Assembly (NCBI GenBank): GCA_963790435.1
Contig: CAWBOI010000001.1
Span: 496,001 to 560,000 of the forward strand
Reading direction: 5' to 3'
Length of the DNA stretch: 64,000 nt
Source of the DNA: Ilyomonas sp963790435
GTDB lineage: Bacteria; Bacteroidota; Bacteroidia; Chitinophagales; Chitinophagaceae
Each line of letters opens with the position of its first letter. The stretch's first letter is position 1. This document shows, piece after piece, positions 9,155-18,004 of the stretch. The notes beneath the pieces are model-generated. The model was not told the DNA's origin, made no database searches, and saw nothing but the letters and a program-made list of their open reading frames with translations. A program made the translations under genes and the position numbers.

Positions 9155-9188
9155 GAGTAGCTGACGATAATAAAGGGTAGTTAGCAGT
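9155..9188 (-). promoter_or_regulatory. Paired direct repeat, possible LytTR operator (BNR gene)
   Basis: Plus-strand reading shows GAGTAGCTGAC at 9155-9165 and GGTAGTTAGCAG at 9176-9187, with the same 20-base offset as at 5569-5602. It lies between the BNR gene and the LytTR regulator gene. The function is inferred from position and symmetry only. Confidence 0.4.
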
Positions 9189-9268
9189 ATTGAGCTATTG
9201 GCTTACAGGTAAAAATGCAGCTAAAAAACTAAAAGGCCTGATTGTTTTGTCTATAGATAAAGATATGC

Positions 9269-10021
9269 TTATGATTTACCCGGCTGCAATTTTCTTTGCA
9301 GCATCTCTTTGCGGCTGCGCGAAACATCAATGCTACTGCCATCACTCATAAGCAGGTAACCACCTTCGCCTTTTATGTATTTGTCTACTTCGTTTAAATT
9401 CACCAGCCAGGAGTTATGAACCCGCAAAAAGGAATAATCGTCCAGCAGTTCCTCAATTTCTTTCAGCGTGCGTGAGGCAGTTATCGTTTGCTTGTTTTTT
9501 AAAAGCAGCAGGGTGTAGTTGCTTTTGGCTTCGCAACTGATTATCGACTCAACAAAAACCATTTGAAGCCCTTCCATAGTAGGTATGGCTATTTTATTAA
9601 CTGCTATAAATGGCTGATGCAATTTTTGTAAGAGAATTTCAATCTGCTGCGGCAGTGAGGTGGTAACCTGGCTTGCTATTTTTAATACTGCCTTTTGTAG
9701 TTCTTCGCGATCAATTGGTTTTAATAAATAATCGAGCGCACTAAAGCGAATGGCTTTTATGGCATACTGATCATAACTGGTGGTAAAGATTAATTTGAAA
9801 TCTATTCCAGGCAACTTTTCTAATAATTCAAAGCCGTTCATGTAGGGCATTTCTATATCTAAAAATAACACCTGCGGTTTTTGCTCCCGTATGGATTGCA
9901 ACGCAGCAGCAGCAGAATAACAAATGTCGAGCACCTTAATATCAGGGCAGTAACGTTCCAGCAAGGTTACTAAGCTTTCACAACAAAAAGGTTCGTCATC
10001 TACAATTGTTGCTGTTATCAT
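9269..10021 (-). CDS. LytTR family response regulator
   Basis: A 250-residue two-domain regulator. The receiver domain (about residues 1-125) has the acidic pair Asp8/Asp9, phospho-acceptor Asp55 in LFLDIEMP, a TTSYDQYA switch strand and Lys in YLLKPID. The C-terminal LytTR DNA-binding domain (about 145-245) has the typical VHNSWLVNLNEVDKYI segment. Its start overlaps the stop of the kinase gene by one base (TAATG), so the two are translationally coupled partners. LytTR proteins bind paired direct repeats; such pairs occur upstream of two secreted-protein genes just downstream. Confidence 0.95.
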   Translation of the reverse strand: MITATIVDDEPFCCESLVTLLERYCPDIKVLDICYSAAAALQSIREQKPQVLFLDIEMPYMNGFELLEKLPGIDFKLIFTTSYDQYAIKAIRFSALDYLLKPIDREELQKAVLKIASQVTTSLPQQIEILLQKLHQPFIAVNKIAIPTMEGLQMVFVESIISCEAKSNYTLLLLKNKQTITASRTLKEIEELLDDYSFLRVHNSWLVNLNEVDKYIKGEGGYLLMSDGSSIDVSRSRKEMLQRKLQPGKS

Positions 10022-12156
10022 TATTCATGTTTTTGATCAGAAGACGCTTCTTCTAAATTCTTGCAATGCAATTTTAAAATGACTCTTGTTCCCGCCGTTT
10101 TACCATCACAATCAACCCTGTCTTCAATTTGAAATGAAGTTGGTTCAACTGCATCTTTATTGAACAATGCAAGCCGTTCGGCAGTTATAGTGAGCCCCAT
10201 TGATTTTTGTTTTTTTACTGTTTTGCTTTTTATTAAATCCGTATGATTTCTGCCAACACCATTATCAGTAATGGTACAGATTAATACTTTGTTGTTTACT
10301 GTGAATTCTATTTGGAGAAGCCCATGGCCTTGCTTATGCATTAAGCCATGCCAGATTGCATTTTCGGCAAACGGCTGCAACAAAAGCGGCGGTATAAAAA
10401 TGTTGCTGGTATCAATAGAATTCAGGGTTGAAATTTCATAGTCAAAAGAATTTTTAAACCGCAATCTTTCCATATCAAGATATAATTTCAGCATGTCGAG
10501 TTCGTCTTCCAGCGTAATGAATGTTCTGTTTGAATTTGTTAATACCATCCTGATAAGCCGCGAGAACCTGGTAAGATAATCTGAAGCGGCTTCGGTTTCG
10601 TTTTTTAAAATATAGTGGTTGATAGAACTTAAACAATTAAAAATGAAATGAGGGTTCATTTGCGCCCGCAATGCCTTCATTTCAAGCTCGGCAGCCGTTT
10701 GCTTCAATAACGCCTGTTCGTTTTCGCTTTTTAACTTCTCATTTTTTCTTCTTAGGGCAAGACCCCCGTACACAACAATACTTGACATTGCAATGATAAA
10801 AAGACCTATGATAAGCGCCCATTTCAATAAGTTTGCATTCTTCAATCTTTCTTCTTTAATATTATTGTCTTTCTGAAGCAGCGTTACATAATCCAATTGC
10901 TTTTTAAAATCTGCCTGTTTTTTATAATTGGTTAATCGCCAGAAAAATTGCTCTTTGTTTACTGAGTCTTTTAATGAAACATATTGCTGCATAAACAAGT
11001 ATGCGCTGTCATCTTTTTGTAGGTTTTTATAAATGTTAGAAAGCTGTAGATAGCCTTGCATTATATATGGTTTTACATTTGCCGTTTTTGCTATGAAGAA
11101 TCCTTCTAACGCATATTGTAAAGCGGAAGTTTCATTTTTCTTTCTGTCAAAAGCTTTCGAGGCATCCAACAGAATGCGCATCAGGTCCCATTCATCATTC
11201 TCCTTTCTGAAATGATTGATGGGTTTCAGAAAAATAGCTAAAGCAGAATCGTACTGATTTTTTAAAAGCAGTGTTTCACCCAAACTTATGCGAGTCATTT
11301 GGTTTGCCGGATCAATCTGAATCGCTTTTTGAAGATAGTAGAGAGAAGAATCGGGGTTATCCATTAATTGGTAAACTGTTCCAATAGGTTCATCAAAATA
11401 ATTCCAGTTCGCTGCATAATAATTTACACCATGCGTATCTGCATATTGCATGCCCTGCCGGTAGTAATCCAACGCGTCTTCATAATCGCCAACCGATTTG
11501 TACAAATAACCCATGTTTGCTAAGGAGGCCGCTATGCAAACATGATCACTCATTTTTTCTCTTACCAATAAACTCTTTGTGCAGTATTCAAAACTGCTAT
11601 CATAATCGCCGGTGGCTGCATACAAAAAGCTCATCCACGTCCACGCTTTTCCTTCGCCTTCGCTGTTGCTAATTTTGGTGAGATAAGAAATTGATTTTGA
11701 AAAGAAGAGAATGGCTTCGGCAAAATTATTTTCCGAGTACAAGGTCTGTCCCAACCACAGGTTACACCAACCCAAACCTTCATCATTGTGAAGGCTATCA
11801 AACATTTGAATAGCCCGGCGTAAATATTTTTCTGCTCTTAGAAAGTTCTTTCTATAAATTTCCGATACACCGAGGTGCATGGTGCTGATTGCTATACCAA
11901 CGGGATACTTGATTTGTAGCGCCTCCTGGTTGGCAATACCTGCCCACATTGAAATGGAATCAGGCCAAACACGAGGCGGCCACCAGTATTCTTCACTTAA
12001 TGCATTCAGGCAATCTATTTTTGCAATACCGTTTGTTGAGGGTAATAACTTCTTCAAGTTTTCTATCTTTCTCCGGTCAGGATGTTGTGCCATTGCACCT
12101 ATGACAAACCATGTGCTTACGAGATACAATAATATTTTTTCCAGGGGTAGCATCAA
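10021..12156 (-). CDS. TPR-containing LytS-type sensor histidine kinase
   Basis: A 711-residue membrane protein. After a signal or first TM segment (residues 1 to about 23) comes a long sensor region of TPR units (about 90-400), then a coiled-coil stretch and a TM helix (ALIIGLFIIAMSSIVVYGG, about 443-461). The His_kinase domain has AQMNPHFIFNCLSSINHYI with the phospho-acceptor His, and the ATPase end has ENAIWHGLMHK and DNGVG. This is the LytS/YehU class with an outside TPR sensor, common in Bacteroidota. It overlaps the response regulator gene by one base. The signal sensed is not known. Confidence 0.93.
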   Translation of the reverse strand: MMLPLEKILLYLVSTWFVIGAMAQHPDRRKIENLKKLLPSTNGIAKIDCLNALSEEYWWPPRVWPDSISMWAGIANQEALQIKYPVGIAISTMHLGVSEIYRKNFLRAEKYLRRAIQMFDSLHNDEGLGWCNLWLGQTLYSENNFAEAILFFSKSISYLTKISNSEGEGKAWTWMSFLYAATGDYDSSFEYCTKSLLVREKMSDHVCIAASLANMGYLYKSVGDYEDALDYYRQGMQYADTHGVNYYAANWNYFDEPIGTVYQLMDNPDSSLYYLQKAIQIDPANQMTRISLGETLLLKNQYDSALAIFLKPINHFRKENDEWDLMRILLDASKAFDRKKNETSALQYALEGFFIAKTANVKPYIMQGYLQLSNIYKNLQKDDSAYLFMQQYVSLKDSVNKEQFFWRLTNYKKQADFKKQLDYVTLLQKDNNIKEERLKNANLLKWALIIGLFIIAMSSIVVYGGLALRRKNEKLKSENEQALLKQTAAELEMKALRAQMNPHFIFNCLSSINHYILKNETEAASDYLTRFSRLIRMVLTNSNRTFITLEDELDMLKLYLDMERLRFKNSFDYEISTLNSIDTSNIFIPPLLLQPFAENAIWHGLMHKQGHGLLQIEFTVNNKVLICTITDNGVGRNHTDLIKSKTVKKQKSMGLTITAERLALFNKDAVEPTSFQIEDRVDCDGKTAGTRVILKLHCKNLEEASSDQKHE

Positions 12157-12397
12157 TTACATTATTGTACATTTTAAAAAGCTTGTGGCTATTTCAGAAA
12201 GCTTTGTAAGAAATGAAGGCGTTGATGTTTTGCATCTTAAGCTTTTTCAAATATAATTGTTCGTAAAGAAAGGGGTGATTGATAATGAGCCAATCAATCT
12301 GTAGCCTTATCATTGGTTCGTTTCATTGAGCCGTTGACATCTTAAGAAATATTTCGATTGATGGAGGTAAAACCATTCGCCGTAAAACCACAAGCGG

Positions 12398-12865
12398 TTA
12401 CGGTTTTATAATTGCCCATCCCTGCTGCTGGCGAAGTATCAACTCGCCTACTCCGCTGGGCACAATACCAATAAAATTATAAATGCTGTCCCTACTTATT
12501 TTCCTTAATAGTAAAGTGTTGTTGCACTGCGCTACGATAACACCCTTCTCTACCAATCCTTTTAAATCATCTTCAAATTTGCTGTTTTTAAAATAAGCAT
12601 CCGTGCCGCCACTAAATGCAATCAGTTCAATATGTATTCTATTTTTCAACCGCTCATCTTTTAACGCATTGTTGATGTTAATGAAAGTTTTCTCAATGAT
12701 TTTTGGATCACCGTTATCTAACTGAAAAATAACAGAATAAGATCCCTTATCAGATACAGCGCCACTGAAACTTTTATTTTTAATAAAAACATCGTTGGTT
12801 GTTTGCCCAGATATGGCAATAGAAATTGAAATGATTGATGATAACAAAAGGATGAACCGTTTCAT
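12398..12865 (-). CDS. Periplasmic DsrE-family protein
   Basis: A 155-residue protein with a signal peptide (1 to about 20, ending ISGQ). The rest has the DsrE fold pattern: YSVIFQLDNGDP, a helix with NINNAL, IELIAFSGG, then GVIVAQCNNTL with a conserved Cys (Cys114), and the closing VPSGVGELILRQQQGWAIIKP. Members act in sulfur relay or bind small sulfur species, but the periplasmic group is not characterised. It follows the TsdA-like cytochrome gene by 37 bases on the same strand, which supports a sulfur-related role. Confidence 0.8.
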   Translation of the reverse strand: MKRFILLLSSIISISIAISGQTTNDVFIKNKSFSGAVSDKGSYSVIFQLDNGDPKIIEKTFININNALKDERLKNRIHIELIAFSGGTDAYFKNSKFEDDLKGLVEKGVIVAQCNNTLLLRKISRDSIYNFIGIVPSGVGELILRQQQGWAIIKP

Positions 12866-12902
12866 ACAATTAGTTTTAATATTTAAAAAAGCTTTTTACT
12901 TA

Positions 12903-13919
12903 CTATTTTTGTTTATGTGCGTTTTTTATTGGGGTGAAAGGACCGTACTTATGCTGCGTTTCAGAAAATGTATCTGCATAGGGGCCAAAAGGAAAATCTA
13001 CCGGTTTGTTTTTTACATCTTTCCAATCTTCTGTTTGATCTCTGTGCGGTCGTGGCTTGCTATTTACAAATGCTGCCACATTCCATGCTTCTTCATCCGA
13101 TAATCTGGGATTGTGATAATCTGTTCCCAAAGGCATATTATTTTTTACAAAGCTTGCTAAGCTGCTAATCCGGTATAAACCTGCGCCATCATTATAACTT
13201 TGTTCGCCCCACAATGGCGGATAAGTGTACTCGTTACCATCTGCGTTTAACTTGCCTTGTTCATCGTTTCCATGACAGCTTTGGCAATTGGCCATGTACA
13301 CATGCTTCCCCTTTATAACGTCGGCTGCTACATCCATATATTTCAGCTTCATAAGGCTTGTGCCCTCTTTCACAACACCTTTGGATACATCTTTACCCAA
13401 CCATTTTATGTAAGCAGATATCGCCTGCATTTCATTAGAGTTGCTATCAAGAGATTTGCCATTCAGGCTTCTTTCAAAACAATCATTGATTCTGTCATAA
13501 ACACTTTCAACCGAATTGCTCCGCGGCATAAACAAGGGATAGGTTGTGCATACTTTACCAAAATTATTACCCCAAGGAACGGTGCCGCCATTAAGGTGGC
13601 AATTCTGACAATTCATGCCATTGCTAATTTGAGCAATTGTTCCTTTCGGGCCTAAGTAGATACTCGTATTTGCAATCAATTCATATCCATACCCAATTAA
13701 TTTACCACTATCCGTGTGATAAGGAATTTGTGAATGGTTAGCACCATGCCAAAGCGTATCTGCGATTTCGTTTGAAGAATATGGAGTGGAAACTTTTTTC
13801 TGTTCAGCAGTTCTTCGCAATAGAGCAAGTAAATGATAAGCAATAACGATCACTATCATTGCAAACAATGTTATAATAAACCAGTTTGACTTCACTGAAA
13901 GTTTTCTATACTGCTTCAA
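12903..13919 (-). CDS. Dihaem cytochrome c, TsdA-like (thiosulfate dehydrogenase/tetrathionate reductase family)
   Basis: A 338-residue protein with one N-terminal TM anchor (about 13-33) and two c-type haem sites: CQNCH at 104-108 and CQSCH at 212-216. Between them lie Cys124 (GKVCTTYP) and RINDCFERSLNGKSL (143-157), hallmarks of TsdA, in which a Cys is an axial ligand of the catalytic haem. Met262 (NNMPLG) probably ligates the second haem. In TsdA the reaction is oxidation of thiosulfate to tetrathionate or the reverse. Assignment of the ligands here is by family pattern. The neighbouring DsrE protein fits a sulfur theme. Confidence 0.82.
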   Translation of the reverse strand: MKQYRKLSVKSNWFIITLFAMIVIVIAYHLLALLRRTAEQKKVSTPYSSNEIADTLWHGANHSQIPYHTDSGKLIGYGYELIANTSIYLGPKGTIAQISNGMNCQNCHLNGGTVPWGNNFGKVCTTYPLFMPRSNSVESVYDRINDCFERSLNGKSLDSNSNEMQAISAYIKWLGKDVSKGVVKEGTSLMKLKYMDVAADVIKGKHVYMANCQSCHGNDEQGKLNADGNEYTYPPLWGEQSYNDGAGLYRISSLASFVKNNMPLGTDYHNPRLSDEEAWNVAAFVNSKPRPHRDQTEDWKDVKNKPVDFPFGPYADTFSETQHKYGPFTPIKNAHKQK

Positions 13920-14376
13920 TCGGTTATTAATCTTTATGAAAGGTATTTGATAAGAACAGGATTATGCCGAACTCATTCTTATTTTAATTTATTTCCCATT
14001 ACAGTCGTCTTCAAAATTAAATATTTTATTAATTGCTAAAAATATCATTTTAAACATTGTAAGCATGCGAGTACATACAACCAAACAGGTATTGACATGA
14101 ATATTTTGAAACATGGCGGTGAAGCTGGCGGTGTTGCTAAAATGATAAAAGAAAAGAATGCTCCGGTATAAGTGAATTATTAATGAGTTCTTTCTTTTTG
14201 TAGCCGATTAAACATTTAACCCTTTGAGGAAGGTCGCCGAATCCTGCTGCTCCGGCTTAATCTCAATAAAACAGCCTGTATATGATTTCATTTACTGACT
14301 GTTTTGTTTGTAACAATATCAAATTTGCTCAAACGATGTTAATACATCCGTGAGTGTCCCTAAATTGATGAACATT
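13920..14376. other. Intergenic stretch with possible remnants
   Basis: About 450 bases with no convincing gene. A 24-codon frame at about 14099-14173 (MNILKHGGEAGG...) looks like a coding scrap. At 14232-14256 the sequence resembles the 3' end of the tRNA-Pro gene upstream (GAATCCTGC-n-GC-n-CCG) but has no matching 5' half. The stretch leads directly into the CRISPR remnant. Confidence 0.35.
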
Positions 14377-14533
14377 ATTTCAATTCCATCATGGTACAAT
14401 TACAAGTGGAAGCGGGCGAAGATGACACGGAACCGGAAAACGACACTTTCAATTCCATCATGGTACAATTACAAGAACCTTCTACCGATAAACCAAAGCC
14501 GCTATTTCTTGTCTTTCAATTCCATCATGGTAC
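14377..14533 (-). CRISPR. Short orphan CRISPR array remnant (3 repeats, 2 spacers)
   Basis: A 30-base repeat occurs at 14377-14406 (first base A instead of C) and 14446-14475, and its first 21 bases recur at 14513-14533, after which the match stops. Spacers are 39 bases (14407-14445) and 37 bases (14476-14512) and are unrelated to each other. Read on the minus strand the repeat ends in ATTGAAAG, like the 5' handle of type I-B/III crRNAs, so transcription is probably leftward. On that reading the leader-side repeat has lost its 5' third. No cas gene occurs in the window. Confidence 0.8.
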
Positions 14534-14813
14534 TTAGTATTGGAACTTTAAAAAATATTTTTATTTCAACGAATCGGCTTTATTATTTAGGAACAAACCA
14601 TTGAATTAGCTGATTTTGCCCGCGTTGGTGTTCTTCACTAACACAATTCTCTCTGTGCTTAACGTAGCTGGAGACTATGTTGCACCGTCTGCAAACCTTT
14701 TCATGCAAAACCAAACAACAACCACTAGTCTTACAACATAGCAGCTACACTCAACCTATCAAGGCTCAACCATTCTTCATCACAGTACAACAAAAGCTTA
14801 ATCAAGGAACCGT

Positions 14814-14870
14814 GCACGGATGGGCTGTATAGCATCCGTGCTTGAATTTCCCTGCCTATCGGCAGGCAGG
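14814..14870. repeat. Two adjacent hairpins, possible REP-like element
   Basis: GCACGGATG (14814-14822) pairs with CATCCGTGC (14833-14841) around ten bases. Ten bases on, CCTGCC-TATC-GGCAGG (14851-14866) forms a second hairpin followed by CAGG. CCTGCC/GGCAGG motifs of this kind are often dispersed in Bacteroidota intergenic DNA. No gene was seen from 14534 to 14932. Confidence 0.4.
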
Positions 14871-14932
14871 TTTATTGCTTTTCTTTTCAAGAAAAGAAAG
14901 TAGAACAACAATTAAATTATCTTATCAAAACA

Positions 14933-14963
14933 AAATGCCCTGCCGAAACCGGGCAGAGCATTT
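14933..14963 (-). terminator. Terminator of the 97-residue protein gene
   Basis: AAATGC...CTGCC pairs with GGCAG...GCATTT with one mismatch, and an A-rich stretch upstream on the plus strand gives the T run on the minus strand. It lies 25 bases past the stop of the minus-strand gene. Confidence 0.6.
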
Positions 14964-14987
14964 CTTATAAAAGTCACACAATAAAAG

Positions 14988-15281
14988 TTACTTCTTACAC
15001 TTAGCTAAGTACTCCTTCAACGCAAAATGATATATACTTTCACCTTGTTTTACTTTCTTCCCGTACTCAGCTTTCTGTTCTGCGTTTTGGCTAACGGCTT
15101 TGGCATAAGCCACCGCTTCAGCAAACAATTTCCTGCCTTCCTTCTGCCCTTCGCTGGGTTTCACCTGGCTCATGTCCGGGTAGCTGGTAACAACGGTTTT
15201 ATTCTTGTATTGCTTAAACACCAACTGTTTTCCCAATCCGCCGCGGATATTCTCTAAAAAGCTATTAGTTAGTCTTGCCAT
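14988..15281 (-). CDS. Conserved hypothetical protein, 97 residues
   Basis: A small basic protein, rich in Lys. The N-terminal ENIRGGLGKQLVFKQYKNKTVV segment recalls a group of small Bacteroidota proteins of the pattern G-L-x-K-x-V-F-x-x-x-x-K-T-V. The rest is predicted helical (GRKLFAEAVAYAKAV), with a Lys-rich tail. There is no signal peptide or TM helix. The function is not known. It stands alone, with its own terminator. Confidence 0.6.
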   Translation of the reverse strand: MARLTNSFLENIRGGLGKQLVFKQYKNKTVVTSYPDMSQVKPSEGQKEGRKLFAEAVAYAKAVSQNAEQKAEYGKKVKQGESIYHFALKEYLAKCKK

Positions 15282-15653
15282 GGTTCATATCTGGTTATGG
15301 TTATTGTATGGTTAAAACCGTTTTTCCTTCGTTTATCTTGCGTTCATCCTTCATTCATGGTTCGTCATTTTATTGGATGTAGTGGAAATAGACAGGTAAT
15401 CAGCAAGAGCAAGAAACAGGGCTTTATCCGGTGAATCCAAAAATAACCAAAGAATGACTATAGAACTCTGTTTAAGCTTATTTTAATCTGGCAATTGCTG
15501 TCATTCATCAACAACTACAAAAGGGCGCTCTGCGAGGTTAACACAACAGGGAGAAAAGCAAAATCTGCATGTATTTTCAATTTTGCGTTAATCCTCTCAT
15601 ACCTTCTTTTGCTGTGCTACTTTCACCTCACTATTAACCTGCAAGGCTATTGA
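15282..15653. other. Intergenic stretch, nothing recognised
   Basis: About 370 bases between the 97-residue protein and a possible 53-codon frame. No coding frame, repeat or RNA structure was recognised. The upstream part holds the promoter region of the minus-strand gene. Confidence 0.4.
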
Positions 15654-15815
15654 ATGAAGATGATTATTACAATGCCATGTAAGCAGAAAATGAGTAAAAA
15701 CAAACGGCTGGTGAATGATGCAGAAGAAGTAAAAATTGGAAAGCAAATTATTTATGAAAAAGCTCCTTCACAGAAGCTTCTAATGCAGTCAACTGAACTT
15801 ATACAGTGCCTTTAA
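15654..15815 (+). CDS. Possible 53-residue protein
   Basis: A frame of 53 codons from ATG at 15654 with several in-frame ATGs (15660, 15672, 15690). The product is mixed charged and Lys-rich (KNKRLVNDAEEVKIGKQIIY). Its stop overlaps the end of the convergent membrane-protein gene by four bases. No family was recognised and it may be a remnant. Confidence 0.2.
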   Translation: MKMIITMPCKQKMSKNKRLVNDAEEVKIGKQIIYEKAPSQKLLMQSTELIQCL

Positions 15816-16075
15816 ATATAAGATTCGTTGTGCCTTTCCAAATAAGGAAGCAGTATGGCAAGCATGACGCCTGTTAATGCAGTTGTACCCAATACTAAAC
15901 CTCTGAATTGTGTAATCTCAACCGGATTGTTGGAACGGTTGACATGCAGGCTGAAATAGATACACAAAAGAGTGAGAATACTAAAAACAACAATGTAAAT
16001 AAGGTTGCCCTTCTTTGCAAAATGGGTGAGCATAAAGTATGCTAACGCACCTGCAACAAATAGTATCATAGTCAT
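15812..16075 (-). CDS. Small membrane protein, 87 residues
   Basis: Three hydrophobic segments (about 3-15, 23-43 and 58-78) with short charged loops. No family was recognised. It begins eight bases after the stop of the frameshifted small gene at 16084-16237, which is also hydrophobic, so the two look like an operon pair of small envelope proteins. Confidence 0.55.
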   Translation of the reverse strand: MTMILFVAGALAYFMLTHFAKKGNLIYIVVFSILTLLCIYFSLHVNRSNNPVEITQFRGLVLGTTALTGVMLAILLPYLERHNESYI

Positions 16076-16083
16076 AAAAATGA

Positions 16084-16237
16084 TTATGATACATTAATGA
16101 TTTCGGATGGATAAAACCCTTCCATACCACGGTAAATAAAATTGTACAAAAGGTTTACGCATGTAGCAATAATGCCTGTAAAAACGCCTGTCAGTAATGG
16201 TTTTAGAGAATTCTGTCTGTTGATAATCGTGATTCAT
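16084..16237 (-). pseudogene. Small membrane protein gene with a +1 frameshift
   Basis: From ATG at 16237 the frame reads MNHDYQQTEF and then must shift by one base to continue as SLKPLLTGVFTGIIATCVNL and LLYNFIYRGMEGFYPSEIINVS, ending at 16084. The full span is 154 bases, one more than a multiple of three, so one extra base near 16200-16212 explains it. The second part has a membrane helix. It is either a broken gene or a sequence error. Confidence 0.5.
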
Positions 16238-16330
16238 AAATGTATGTTTTTTAATTAATCGTTCGTAATGTCGTGAAGAGGAATGAACATCATGTCTTAG
16301 TACTGTGCAATAAAGTGCGCCCCTTCACTA

Positions 16331-17901
16331 TCATTCGCATGGCTCTTTTAGGAATCGAAATGTGCGTATGATAATGGTTGTTCTTCGGTGCAGATTGCTA
16401 TAGGCTTTCAGTATATCGGATGACGTAATCACGCCTTCCAGCCTTTGTTCTTCGGTATTTGAAACCACAGCAATTACATCCATTTCCTTCTCTCCCCATC
16501 ATCTCGCAAATCACATTCATCGCCTGGTCGGTGGTAGCAACCGGTAAGCGGGTAGCAATAGAAGCAACAGGTGCTTCTAAGTCAACATGAGCAGCAAACG
16601 ATTTTTCCTTCTCCACATAACCGCCAAAGCTTTCATTCTCATCTGCTAAAACAAAAAGGCGGTAATAGTTGGTATCTACGTTCTCTTTACTCCAGGTCTG
16701 CATCTCTTCTACTGTATTGCTGGTGTTAATGATTACCGGAACGTCCTGCATGATGTCTTCTGCATTTACATTTTGCAATACATCGGGTTCATACGCTTCA
16801 GGCGTTCTCACACCGCGGCGATGGATTTTTTCTGTCATGATACTGCCTTTCAACAAAAAGAAAGAAACGAAATAAGCTGCGGTACGGGCCCCGAGTAATG
16901 GCAATAAGGCATGTGGTTGTGCTGTGGTTTCAAAAGCAAATATGATACTCGTAAGAAGGGCACGCGAGGCACCCGCAAACATGGCCGCCATGCCTATCAG
17001 CGCAGCAGTTGCAATGTTGATGTGTGTTCCCGGAAACAAAGCCAGTATGCCAACACCCAGCAAAGCTCCCAGGTCACCGCCGATGGTAAACAGGGGTGCA
17101 AGTGTTCAGCCGGATGTACCACTACCCAGCGATATAACCCATGACAAATACTTTAAAAAACAAAGTGAGAACATAATAGCCAGGGGAACTTTGCCGGTAA
17201 GCAAAGCAGTAATATTATCATAACCAACTCCCATTGTATGGGGCGCGAAATAGCCAATTACACCTACGGCTACTGCTCCAATGGCAGGCCACCACATCGA
17301 ATGCACCGGCAGCCAGCATGATCTTTCGTTCACTTGCAGAGATATGCATTATTTGACCTGGTACAGAACCTAAAGCGCCGCCTGTTGCAATAATAGGTCC
17401 TTCTGCGCCAAACGGACCGCCCGTACCAATAGAGATAGCAGCCGAAAGGGGCTTTAAAAAGGTAACAATGGGTTTAATTTTACTTTCGTTTAAAATGATA
17501 TTTTCCATTGCTTCGGGTATGCCATGACCACGTATAGCGGCTGAAACATAACGTGCCATAATGCCCACGATAATACTACCAATAATCGGTACAAAAATTA
17601 CCATGGCTCCCTAATGGTTACCCGCAGGAGAAGATAGCTGAAAAGAAAATTGTTTGTAAAAAGCAATATTCGTTATGAGCTGAATTAACAACACACGAAC
17701 CTTAGCAATAACACCGATTACAACGGCATTGAGTATGGCTTGTAAGCTTAAAAAGAAAATTCTGCCCGATAGTATAAGCTTTTCGGCTGGCACATTCTTA
17801 GAGTTACTCGTTGTACCTTCTAACGAGGGAGAAACAGGAATGGCAGAACTATATTTGGGGCTATTCATTCTTGCTTGAATTGCGGCGCAAAGGTATTTCA
17901 T
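16331..17901 (-). pseudogene. ClC-type chloride channel with CBS domains, degraded
   Basis: The pieces align in order to one ClC channel. The N-terminal helices end at SSPAGNH, then a TAG stop replaces Leu, followed by GAMVIFVPIIGSIIVG, RGHGIPEAMENI and the selectivity segment GTGGPFGAEGPIIATGG. After LAAGA about 80 residues are missing and the frame changes to MWWPAIGAVAVGVIGYF. A TGA replaces Gly in SLGSGTSG-x-TLAPLF. The cytosolic CBS part follows and shifts frame once more near 16480, then continues as MDVIAVVSNTEEQ to the stop at 16331. Two nonsense changes, a deletion and a frameshift together indicate true decay. Intact relatives move chloride across the inner membrane. Confidence 0.85.
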
Positions 17902-18004
17902 GTAGCATTAAAAAAATATGATAATAAAAAAATACCATCTTAAAAGATTCTTTATGAAATAGATTTCATCTTGCTTTACTTTATTCAATACCGAAGATTC
18001 AAAT

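Noticed and set aside
9070..9268. A third copy of the 17-base GGAGCTGTAGAAACAGC repeat
   Set aside because: Nothing close to it was found in this intergenic region.
14350..14604. 84-codon open frame on the plus strand
   Set aside because: It runs through the CRISPR repeats, so the repeated peptide (IPSWYNYK) is a by-product of the repeat; no other coding sign.
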